Below are positions 1 to 7,315 of a DNA stretch of 64,000 bases, piece by piece (within the stretch, counting starts at the first letter, position 1; the number at the start of each line of letters is the position of its first letter). Origin of the DNA: Oscillatoria princeps RMCB-10 (lineage in GTDB: Bacteria; Cyanobacteriota; Cyanobacteriia; Cyanobacteriales; Oscillatoriaceae); NCBI GenBank assembly GCA_019359235.1, contig JAHHHT010000006.1, positions 1-64,000 on the forward strand, read 5' to 3'. A model generated the notes under the pieces. The model made no database searches and was not told the DNA's origin. It was given only the letters and a program-made list of their open reading frames with translations. The position numbers and the translations under genes are program-made.

Positions 1-226
1 TTCTCCACTGGAGAATCGGGAATATGACAGCGTTTGCCGGATTTTAGATGGGGCGCAACGGGAAGTCTATACAGGGCGAGCCAATTTGAGGGCGTCAGGG
101 AGCCGACTGACGACTTGGTGCTGGTATGATTTTGACAAAAAGGTGGACAAACCGGGGGAATGGGTGTTTGAGTTTTCTTTAGACGGACAAAATATCGTGC
201 AAAAGCATCTGACTGTGTTGCCTTGA
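1..226 (+). CDS. Hypothetical protein, C-terminal part only
   Basis: A reading frame that is open from base 2 of the window to the TGA at 224-226 gives about 74 residues; the start lies outside. The visible part is rich in W, Y, F and charged residues, and ends with a beta-strand-like stretch containing PGEWVFEFSLDGQ and a final LTVLP. This looks like the last strands of a beta-sandwich domain, with some resemblance to the ends of DUF3859-type proteins. I cannot assign a function. It points toward the convergent pilin-like gene. Confidence 0.6.
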   Translation, partial: SPLENREYDSVCRILDGAQREVYTGRANLRASGSRLTTWCWYDFDKKVDKPGEWVFEFSLDGQNIVQKHLTVLP

Positions 227-306
227 CACCCGGTAGAGAGGCGATAAATCGCTGCGCCTCTCTACAGCGCAAAAATTTAGATTTCGGGGGGAAGTATCTA
301 GCTGCT

Positions 307-933
307 TTACTCACCTACCCCCTCCCATCCTTTGGGACATTGAGGTTCTCCCTTAGCAGGTTGCATAAGCATAAATGGGGCTGGCATAGGAGAAGAAAAG
401 GTAAATGATGGTTTCTCTTCTTGGCAAACAATCGCCCTCGGCAAAATTTGATTGAGTCCTTTGTCTTGGATGGCAATTACCACTCCTATGTAACCTCTTA
501 CGTTAGGTATTTTTGGTTGTGCGGTGTTGATAACAGCCTCGAAAGATGGCGCTAACTCTTTAGGATCATTTGAGGTCTGTACCGGCCCATTAGGTAAACT
601 ATGGTAGCTATAATTAGTGGTTTCTGTCTTTATTCCTAACCCGACGTTCTCGATGGTTGCAAAGCCCCCGAATTCCAGATTGTAGGCTTGCTGCCCTCTG
701 TTGAGTGCCCCAATAGTGTTTCGCGCTTCTACCTGAGGGGAACAGTTTGTTTGGAAGAATAACCAATGGCAAGAATTACATCTACAGGGACGGATGTACG
801 ACGGTAATAACACGGCACCGGCAACGCAACTGTAAAGGAAAATCCGCACCAGCAGCCCTATCTTGGTAAAGCCGCCGGTGTCATTTTTCTTGAGGAAATA
901 TTGCAGCAATTTGGCTTTCATTTCTACTTTCAC
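307..933 (-). CDS. Type IV pilin-like G/H family protein, atypical N-terminus
   Basis: A 208-residue protein resembling cyanobacterial pilin-like proteins of the G/H family. The start may be codon 1 or codon 5 (MKAKLLQ). A short basic leader ends at Gly21, followed by Phe22 and a hydrophobic stretch to about residue 45, as in prepilins. The segment ARNTIGALNRGQQAYNLE (about residues 70-88) and the later TTNYSYHS are the family signature. Two oddities: the mature residue 5, normally Glu and needed for assembly and efficient processing, is Gly (GFTKIG), and a Cys-rich insert with CRCNSC follows the hydrophobic helix. It may be a minor or non-assembling pilin, or a decaying copy. No pilus genes are adjacent. 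Confidence 0.75.
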   Translation of the reverse strand: MKVEMKAKLLQYFLKKNDTGGFTKIGLLVRIFLYSCVAGAVLLPSYIRPCRCNSCHWLFFQTNCSPQVEARNTIGALNRGQQAYNLEFGGFATIENVGLGIKTETTNYSYHSLPNGPVQTSNDPKELAPSFEAVINTAQPKIPNVRGYIGVVIAIQDKGLNQILPRAIVCQEEKPSFTFSSPMPAPFMLMQPAKGEPQCPKGWEGVGE

Positions 934-1356
934 TGGAGATGCCTCCTTGGGAAACGGGGGGAATTGGGCTGTTTATCTATAGTTTACCCACTCGTGCCGG
1001 TGGTTTTATCACAGGTACAAAAAAATTAACACAGCGGTGCGGCGCGAGGGGAGAGCCGGCTGTCGAGGGGTGCTGGTGCGGGGGCATTGCACAGTCGAAA
1101 AATGATGGAAAAGTGAAAAGGTTTGGGGGGCGACTTTTGCTTTGAAAACAGGGGTGATCTCAGGTGGGTGACGCGCTTCGCGTCACCCACCCTACTAACT
1201 TTCTTTACCTCGTTCCCAGCCTGAGGCTGGGAACGCGCCTCGGTCGGCTCTGCAGACTTTATCTAATAAGCATATTAAAAGCGTAACAGCTTAGCAGCGG
1301 ATAGCTAAATCCAATCTGCGCTACTGTAGGAATTGAGATGAACTTTTTGATTTGCC
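934..1356. other. Intergenic region with palindromic repeats
   Basis: No credible gene. It holds a perfect 13-bp stem hairpin at 1163-1191 (GGTGGGTGACGCG, loop CTT) and a compound repeat at about 1205-1290. The compound repeat has a GTTCCCAG...CTGGGAAC palindrome followed by a conserved 25-bp tail that recurs in inverted orientation at 47572-47655. Confidence 0.6.
1163..1191. repeat. Perfect hairpin, dispersed GGGTG-type palindrome
   Basis: The arms GGTGGGTGACGCG and CGCGTCACCCACC are perfectly complementary around a CTT loop. Related hairpins ending in ACCCACCCTA or CGCACCCTAC appear near 29470, 51920 and 57735, so this is a dispersed intergenic family rather than a gene-specific terminator. 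Confidence 0.7.
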
Positions 1357-2664
1357 GTGCTGCTGTATCAACGCTCTGCTGCCTTCGCGCTCCTAGCTGC
1401 TAGCCTGCTGATAACGCTTACCGCCTGCGCCAACACCCCCACCGGCAAGGCGCTGGAGCAGTCTTTGTCGGCAGATCCCAGCCTCAAAGACAATCCCGTG
1501 ACCTTCGGTGGCGCGAAAAACAGCCCCCCAGCACCGGCGGCGGCGCAGCTGCCGGCAGATTTCCCAGCGGAGATTCCCCTCTACCCCAACGCCAAGCTGC
1601 AAGAAGTCAAGCCCCTGACCGGCGAACCAGAGGGCTCCGCCGGACAGACTCGGTGGGCCAGTCCTGACTCCGGAACTGCCGTGCGGGAGTTTTACCAAAA
1701 GCAATTTCAGGAGAGCAACTGGGAGACTGTCAGCCAGCCGGCGGGCGACGGCACCGGCACCTTAGAGGTTCGCCGCGATAATTTGCGCGTCAAAGTCTCG
1801 GTTGAACCTAAGGCGGCTGCCGGTGTGACAGCATTTACGATTAAATACTTGCGCGAAACGGCAGAAACAGCGCAGCCGCAACCCGCCCCGTCGCCCGCCG
1901 CCAGCGCCCAGCCGAGCCCCGAAACCGCATCTCCGGCACCCCCAACCGGCACCGAAACGCCGCCCGCATCCGCCGGTGCGGGAAGCCTCACAGATTTAAA
2001 CAAAGCGCCGGCTCAATTGCGGCAGTACCTGGAAGATTTGGCCAAGCTCGGGGTGCTGACGCCCTCCGCCGCCGCCAAGAGCAAAGAACCCGCCGCCGGC
2101 ACACTGTTTGAGCCGAACAAAGCCATCACCCGCCGCCAATTTGCCCGGTGGCTGTTGGACGCCAACAATAAAATCTACGCCAGCCAGCCGGCGCGACAAA
2201 TCCGCCCCGGACTGGAAACCGCTCAGCCGGCATTCACAGACGTGCCGGTAAAAGACCCGGATTTTGGCGTCATTCAGGGCTTAGCCGAAGCCGGCATCAT
2301 CCCCAGCCCCCTGTCTGGAGACAGCACAACCGTTCAATTCCGCCCCGATGCTCCCCTGACGCGGGAGACGCTTGCGCTCTGGAAAGTGCCCCTCGACACC
2401 CGCAAATCTTTGCCCGCAGCCTCCACTGATGCCGTGCAGCAAACGTGGGGCTTCCAGGATGCGGCAAAAATTGACCCCAAAGCATTGCGTGCGGTGCTAG
2501 CCGATTACCAGAATGGGGATTTGGCGAATATCCGCCGGTCTTTTGGTTACACAGCCCTCCTCCAGCCCAAAAAGCCGGTGACTCGCGCCGAAGCGGCATC
2601 CGCCCTCTGGTACTTCGGCTTTCAAGGCGAAGGCATCTCCGCCAAAGACGCCCTGCAGCAATAG
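1357..2664 (+). CDS. SLH-domain-containing lipoprotein
   Basis: A 435-residue secreted lipoprotein. A hydrophobic signal peptide ends in the lipobox LTAC with Cys24 as the acylated residue. Residues about 55-170 form a globular part containing a PLYPNAKL segment common in cyanobacterial lipoproteins. A Pro/Ala/Thr/Ser-rich linker (about 172-210) follows. The C-terminal half carries S-layer-homology-like repeats: FEPNKAITRRQFARWL, FTDVPVKDPDFGVIQGLAEAGII, FRPDAPLTRETLALW, and a last unit with KPVTRAEAASALWYFG. SLH domains in cyanobacteria usually bind the peptidoglycan-linked cell wall, so this probably tethers the outer membrane or cell surface to the wall. TTG or another nearby start is possible; the first ATG-like frame is used here. 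Confidence 0.85.
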   Translation: MLLYQRSAAFALLAASLLITLTACANTPTGKALEQSLSADPSLKDNPVTFGGAKNSPPAPAAAQLPADFPAEIPLYPNAKLQEVKPLTGEPEGSAGQTRWASPDSGTAVREFYQKQFQESNWETVSQPAGDGTGTLEVRRDNLRVKVSVEPKAAAGVTAFTIKYLRETAETAQPQPAPSPAASAQPSPETASPAPPTGTETPPASAGAGSLTDLNKAPAQLRQYLEDLAKLGVLTPSAAAKSKEPAAGTLFEPNKAITRRQFARWLLDANNKIYASQPARQIRPGLETAQPAFTDVPVKDPDFGVIQGLAEAGIIPSPLSGDSTTVQFRPDAPLTRETLALWKVPLDTRKSLPAASTDAVQQTWGFQDAAKIDPKALRAVLADYQNGDLANIRRSFGYTALLQPKKPVTRAEAASALWYFGFQGEGISAKDALQQ

Positions 2665-2945
2665 CGCATTGAATTTACACTATCCATCTCTACCTGCCAG
2701 TTCGGGGGGCGGGCACGGGGACCCGCCCCTACAGGTTGGTAACGCTTTCATCTGGGTAGGGGCGGGTTCACCCCAAATGTTTGCAGCACAAAGAAGAATG
2801 TTTGTCAACCCGCCCCCCGCCCCTACCATCTCGGATGAACCCGCCCCCGCACATGTAATTGCCCACCAACAAACCCGGTTTCTTTACAAACACTCTCTTA
2901 ACGCCTGAAGGTGTTGTAGCAGTTTGTGCGGTTAATCAAGCTGAC

Positions 2946-3563
2946 ATGATATTACTCCCGCGCGTAAGAAGATTAAGGTTAAGCAAGTTCTGGGTTGTGC
3001 TGCTCTCAACAGCACTGATTGCACTCACCGGCTTTATTCCGGTGCGGCTGGCAATTACGCTCAACCGAGTGCCGGTTCCTCAAGCCATCTTGGTGCTGGG
3101 CGGGGATTTTAGCCGAATGATCTTCGCGGCTCAGTTCTGGCGAAAGCACTCCAATCTAGAGATTTGGGTGTCGGAAGACCGCCAAATTATGCAGGATCTC
3201 AGAATATTTTTCCAGAAATCAGGGATTCCGGAACAGCAAATCCACTACGATATCTGTGCGACGGATACGGTAACGAACTTTACCTGTAACGTTCAAGATT
3301 TTGCGGAGCGGGAGATAAGGCATCTCTATTTGATCACGTCGAAGTATCACATGGCGCGATCTCTGGCGATTGCTACCATAGTTTTGGGCAGTCGCGGGAT
3401 TGCTGTGACGCCGCTTTCTGTGCCTTCAAAGGGGCAGCCACCGGACTCCCTATTGCGAATAGTGCGGGATTGCGTTCGTTCTGCGCTTTGGATAGCGACT
3501 GGGCGCACCGGCGCTCGCTTCAACCCGCGCCTCGATTTGGAAAATCCGGACAGTCTGAATTAG
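2946..3563 (+). CDS. YdcF family (DUF218) membrane-anchored protein
   Basis: A 205-residue protein from ATG 2946; an upstream in-frame ATG at 2859 lies in repeat-like sequence and is less likely. A basic N-terminus (PRVRRLRLSK) precedes one membrane helix (about 14-37). The rest matches the DUF218/YdcF fold: QAILVLGGDFSRMIFAAQFW, then EDRQIMQ, TDTVTNF and the ITSKYHMARSLAIA segment, which is the family hallmark. Members are thought to act in the cell envelope, but no biochemical role is settled. It stands alone. Confidence 0.85.
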   Translation: MILLPRVRRLRLSKFWVVLLSTALIALTGFIPVRLAITLNRVPVPQAILVLGGDFSRMIFAAQFWRKHSNLEIWVSEDRQIMQDLRIFFQKSGIPEQQIHYDICATDTVTNFTCNVQDFAEREIRHLYLITSKYHMARSLAIATIVLGSRGIAVTPLSVPSKGQPPDSLLRIVRDCVRSALWIATGRTGARFNPRLDLENPDSLN

Positions 3564-3606
3564 GCTGTTTGCAGTGAGGGCTAAAGTCCTCAAAGCCGGT
3601 GAGTTG

Positions 3607-3740
3607 GGGAGCATCCCATTTTTGTTTACCCATCTCTTGTAGGACAGGCATCTTGCCTGTCCCAGAGCCATTTTTTTGCACAGGCGAGACGCCTGTGCTA
3701 CATAAAATGATAAATAGACTTACAAAATCGGGATGCTCCC
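3607..3740. mobile_element. Candidate MITE with 19-bp inverted ends
   Basis: The sequence GGGAGCATCCCATTTTTGT at 3607-3625 and its near-complement at 3722-3740 (17 of 19 bases pair) bound a 134-bp non-coding block. Inside are two smaller palindromes around GACAGGCATCTTGCCTGTC and ACAGGCGAGACGCCTGT. The structure fits a miniature inverted-repeat element, but I cannot see target duplications clearly. Confidence 0.45.
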
Positions 3741-3789
3741 GTGAGTTGAGGCGATATATTATTATTAAGTTAGTTAACTGCGCCCTTGC

Positions 3790-4836
3790 ATGTCTTTACC
3801 AGATTACGACCGGCTGTTTGCAACCATAGAAGAGTTAGTGCTGCACCACTCACCTAGCGGTGTGGAGGGAGAAATTGACCGGCTGTTAGTGAAGCGATTT
3901 GCGGAGTTGGGGGTGGAGGCGTGGATCGATCCCGCCGGCAACGCAATTGCTAAAATCGCCGGTGCCGGTAGCGGGCGAGCCATCGCCATCACCGCCCACA
4001 AAGACGAAATTGGCGCAATTGTCAAGACAGTCGGCGACGGAGGGCGGGTGGAAGTGCGCAAGTTGGGCGGCTCGTTTCCTTGGGTTTATGGCGAAGGAGT
4101 GGTGGATTTGCTGGGAGACGCGCAAACCATCAGCGGCATCCTCAGCTTTGGCTCGCGCCACGTCTCCCACGAATCCCCCCAAAAAGTCCTGCAAGAGGAA
4201 GCTCCCCTGAAGTGGGAGAATGTCTGGATAGAAACAAAACGCACAGCCCTCGAACTCGAAGCCGCCGGCATTCGACCGGGAACCCGCGTGGTGGTGGGCA
4301 AACACCGCAAGAAGCCGGTGCGCCTGAAGGATTATATTGGCAGCTACACCCTGGACAACAAGGCGTCCGTGGCCATTTTGCTGGCCCTGGCCGATCTCGT
4401 GAGACAGCCGCCGGTGGATATCTATCTGGTGGCTTCCGCCAAGGAAGAGGTGGGAGCGATTGGGGCGCTGTACTTTGCCAACCGGCAGCCGGTGGAGGCG
4501 CTGATTGCTCTGGAAATTTCTCCCCTGGCGGAGGAATATCCTATTAAAGATGGGGAAGTGCCGGTGCTGCTGTCCGGGGATGGCTATGGCATCTACGATG
4601 AAGACTTGAATGGCCAGTTGCGGCAAGCCGCCGGTCGGGCGGGGGTGCCGGTGCAGCTGGCGGCGATTGCCGGTTTTGGCAGCGACGCCTCGATCGCCAT
4701 GAAATTTGGCCATATAGCCCGTGGGGCTTGCCTGGGGTTCCCCACCCAAAACACCCACGGCTATGAGATAGCCCATTTGGGAGCGATCTCCAACTGCATC
4801 CGCATCCTGCAAGCCTACTGCCAAGGCCCGCTGTAA
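3790..4836 (+). CDS. M42 family metallopeptidase (glutamyl aminopeptidase-like)
   Basis: A 348-residue cytoplasmic dinuclear-zinc peptidase of family M42 (FrvX/CelM-like). Zinc and catalytic residues are visible in order: His70 and Asp72 in ITAHKDEIG, Asp189 in YTLDNKAS (bridging ligand), the Glu219-Glu220 pair in SAKEEVGAIG (general base and ligand), and His323 in THGYE. The length matches the family. These enzymes trim N-terminal residues from peptides. The gene stands alone between the repeat element and the tRNA-Glu pair. Confidence 0.92.
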   Translation: MSLPDYDRLFATIEELVLHHSPSGVEGEIDRLLVKRFAELGVEAWIDPAGNAIAKIAGAGSGRAIAITAHKDEIGAIVKTVGDGGRVEVRKLGGSFPWVYGEGVVDLLGDAQTISGILSFGSRHVSHESPQKVLQEEAPLKWENVWIETKRTALELEAAGIRPGTRVVVGKHRKKPVRLKDYIGSYTLDNKASVAILLALADLVRQPPVDIYLVASAKEEVGAIGALYFANRQPVEALIALEISPLAEEYPIKDGEVPVLLSGDGYGIYDEDLNGQLRQAAGRAGVPVQLAAIAGFGSDASIAMKFGHIARGACLGFPTQNTHGYEIAHLGAISNCIRILQAYCQGPL

Positions 4837-4908
4837 CGTGGCCAATAGCCGGTCGGCAAGCTCCCGCAAGAGCCGAAAAAATTTTTTGAAAAATTATCGG
4901 AAAAGGTA

Positions 4909-4942
4909 TTGACAGAACCGGTGAGATTGGTTAGTGTATAAA
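4909..4942 (+). promoter_or_regulatory. Possible promoter of the tRNA-Glu pair
   Basis: A perfect TTGACA lies at 4909-4914 and a TATAAA at 4937-4942. The spacing of 22 is long, so the exact -10 is uncertain. It is the only good -35 between the M42 gene and the tRNA genes. Confidence 0.35.
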
Positions 4943-4984
4943 AGGTGCGAGACAAGCGCCCTCCAAACAAGGAGTCAGCGACGC

Positions 4985-5057
4985 GCCCCCATCGTCTAGA
5001 GGCCTAGGACACCTCCCTTTCACGGAGGCGACGGGGATTCGAATTCCCCTGGGGGTA
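4985..5057 (+). tRNA. tRNA-Glu(UUC), copy 1
   Basis: A 73-nt cloverleaf: acceptor GCCCCCA pairs with TGGGGGT, the anticodon stem CCTCC/GGAGG encloses CTTTCAC with anticodon TTC at 5019-5021, and the T arm holds GGTTCGAAT-like GGATTCGAATTCC. CCA is not encoded. In cyanobacteria this tRNA also feeds tetrapyrrole (chlorophyll, haem) synthesis through glutamyl-tRNA reductase. Confidence 0.95.
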
Positions 5058-5092
5058 CTAAAATTGAATAAGTTTGGCAGAACGGTGAACGC

Positions 5093-5165
5093 GCCCCCAT
5101 CGTCTAGAGGCCTAGGACACCTCCCTTTCACGGAGGCGACGGGGATTCGAATTCCCCTGGGGGTA
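5093..5165 (+). tRNA. tRNA-Glu(UUC), copy 2
   Basis: Identical in all 73 bases to the copy at 4985-5057 and separated from it by 35 nt, so the two are probably co-transcribed. This is a recent tandem duplication or a gene-conversion pair. Confidence 0.95.
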
Positions 5166-5234
5166 TTAAAAGGGTAAAAGTAGGGTGGGCAGAGCCTACC
5201 TTATTGTTTTTACTTAAGACCATATCTGTAATAA

Positions 5235-5362
5235 ACAGAAACCCGGTTTCTTTGAGAAACCTGGTTTCGCCTAAGAAACCCGGTTTCTTTAAGAAACCGG
5301 GTTTCTCAGTAGTTGTCCAATCCAAAATCCAAAATCCAAAATCCAAAATCCAAAATCCAAAA
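5235..5362. repeat. Dispersed AGAAACCCGGTTTCTT palindromes and a heptamer run
   Basis: Three to four copies of the AGAAACCCGGTTTCTT-type palindrome occupy 5235-5308. Six perfect copies of the heptamer TCCAAAA follow at 5321-5362. The palindrome recurs near 11247, 15155, 15335, 15420, 45090, 57658, 58403 and 58803 in this window. Confidence 0.8.
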
Positions 5363-5368
5363 TTGGTA

Positions 5369-7051
5369 TTATTTCTCAGCCAGCTTGTCCAATTTTTCCC
5401 TAACCGCCAAATCGATTAAAGAGCGCAGCAAAGCTAAAAACCCCGCCCCAGAAAGAGCAAAAGCCGCAAAAGCCCCGACTTTGTAAGTAGTTCCTACCAG
5501 CAGCACCGCACCAGACAGCAAAGTAAAACCAGTCAAACAGGCATAAATTAAACTTTTAATAGCTAGATTAATGCGTTTCAGGGTGCGTTCAGTCTCAATT
5601 GCTCGCACGCGCACTATCAACTCACCCCGCTCAATGCGCTCTTCCAAGCGCCGCATAAAAACTTCCCCCGTACTGGGTTGCTGCAACCGATATCTGATGA
5701 ACTCCCGCGCTTGTCTTGCTAGTTCTCCCAGCGCGTTTCCCTGTCCTTGAGCCACCGTGACACTTTTCACAAAAGGCTGAGCGGCTGCAACTATGCTGTA
5801 TTCCGGATCTAGCGAGCGAGCGATGCCGTCAAGAGTCGTCAGTGACTTCAAAATAAAAGTCATCTGTGCCGGCAAGCGAAAAGGCTGCTGCTCGAACATC
5901 ACATACAGTTCGCTCTTGATTTCATTAAAAGCCTGAAAATCTATAGGCTTTTCCGTAAACTTTTCTAGCAGAAAGGAAATCAGCCTGCGCACCGGCATCA
6001 TATCCGAAACCGGCTCAATCAGCCCCATCCGAATCAAAGTATCCACCACCGTATCAGTATCCTTGCGCAGCACAGCAAAAAACGTTTTAATCATCTGTTC
6101 TTTTGCCAGCGCCTTCACCTCCGCCATCATCCCGAAGTCATAAAAAACCAGACTGCCATCAGAAGTCACCGCCAGATTTCCCGGGTGGGGGTCAGCTTGA
6201 AAGAAACCGTCCTGCAACAGTTGCTTCAAATAACAGCAAATCCCCAGCTGGTTGAGCTTCTTAACATCCACCCCGCAGGCTTCCAGAGTTTGCCGGTCAT
6301 CCACCTTAACTCCCGGTATATATTCTATAGTCAGCACTTTTGCCGTCGTGTGCCGCCAGTAGACTTTAGGCACAACAATCCGAGAATAGCCGCTGAAATT
6401 CGCGCGAAAGCGGTCGGCATTCTTCCCTTCTTGTATATAGTCTATCTCCTGATATAGAATATAAAAAAACTCATCATAAATAGCGTCCAAGTCATACTTT
6501 CTTATCTCCTTAAAATGCCGCTGGCAGAACCGCATGAGTTTGCGCACCGCCTTAACGTCCACATCAAACAACTTTTTCAATCCCGGGCGCTGAACTTTCA
6601 CGACCACATCTTCCCCCGTGTGCAGCCGCGCCTTGTGCACCTGACCCAAGCTAGCGGCGGCAATAGGAAACCGGTCGAAATCCCGATACAAAGCGTGAAT
6701 AGAGCTGCCCAGTTCAGATTCAATGATAGCGATAGCTTCTTCAACACTAAATTGCGGCACACTATCCTGTAACTTCGCCAACTCCTCCACATATTCTAAA
6801 GGAAGTATATCCGCACGGGTAGACAGCGCCTGACCAATTTTAATAAAAGTAGGCCCTAAATCGAGCAGAGAGCGAACCAACCACTCAGCCCGACGCTTTC
6901 TCTGAGTGGGGGAACTGTTTCCAGTTAACCCATCCCACCACAAGTAGAACATGAACTTCCCCGCCGCAGCAAAAACATCTTTCTGACGTGCCAGCGGGGA
7001 ATATCTAGACCTTTGCCAGCGAAGTGGCTTAGGCGCTGCTTTTACGAGCAT
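5369..7051 (-). CDS. ABC1/AarF (UbiB-like) family atypical kinase
   Basis: A 560-residue ABC1K protein. The UbiB-family motifs are clear: KxGQ in FIKIGQALSTR (Lys71-Gln74), the Ala-rich loop AAASLGQVH (131-139) that replaces the usual Gly-rich loop, VVKVQRPG with the ATP-binding Lys152, the catalytic-loop segment QADPHPGN, and YDFGMM as the DFG motif. One or two hydrophobic C-terminal segments (about 505-550) should anchor it in a membrane. Cyanobacteria carry several paralogues; roles include quinone or prenyl-lipid homeostasis and stress response. The specific role here is unknown. Confidence 0.9.
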   Translation of the reverse strand: MLVKAAPKPLRWQRSRYSPLARQKDVFAAAGKFMFYLWWDGLTGNSSPTQRKRRAEWLVRSLLDLGPTFIKIGQALSTRADILPLEYVEELAKLQDSVPQFSVEEAIAIIESELGSSIHALYRDFDRFPIAAASLGQVHKARLHTGEDVVVKVQRPGLKKLFDVDVKAVRKLMRFCQRHFKEIRKYDLDAIYDEFFYILYQEIDYIQEGKNADRFRANFSGYSRIVVPKVYWRHTTAKVLTIEYIPGVKVDDRQTLEACGVDVKKLNQLGICCYLKQLLQDGFFQADPHPGNLAVTSDGSLVFYDFGMMAEVKALAKEQMIKTFFAVLRKDTDTVVDTLIRMGLIEPVSDMMPVRRLISFLLEKFTEKPIDFQAFNEIKSELYVMFEQQPFRLPAQMTFILKSLTTLDGIARSLDPEYSIVAAAQPFVKSVTVAQGQGNALGELARQAREFIRYRLQQPSTGEVFMRRLEERIERGELIVRVRAIETERTLKRINLAIKSLIYACLTGFTLLSGAVLLVGTTYKVGAFAAFALSGAGFLALLRSLIDLAVREKLDKLAEK

Positions 7052-7315
7052 ACGGTTTTTTTACCAGAGTTGGCGCACCGCCATTATTCCATCGTCGCAC
7101 ATTATAACACTTCTAAATGATTTGTAAAATTCTCCCTCTTCTCTTTCCTTGGCGTTCTACCCTGCGGGAAGCCGCTGGCGCGTCTAAGGCGTCTTGGCGG
7201 TTATAAAAAAAATAACTCTCACAAATCAGAATCGCTACAGTTGGATGAACTCCTCTGCAAAAATACCCCTCCCGGAGTGCACCGGAGGGGGCTGGGGGGT
7301 GGGGTTTCCAGAGCT

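Noticed and set aside
2669-2908. 79-codon ORF after the SLH lipoprotein
   Set aside because: Lies in GC-rich dispersed repeats (GGGGCGGGTTCACCCC type) and has no protein-like features.
3886-4869. 327-codon minus-strand ORF opposite the M42 peptidase
   Set aside because: Antisense shadow of a well-supported gene in GC-rich DNA.
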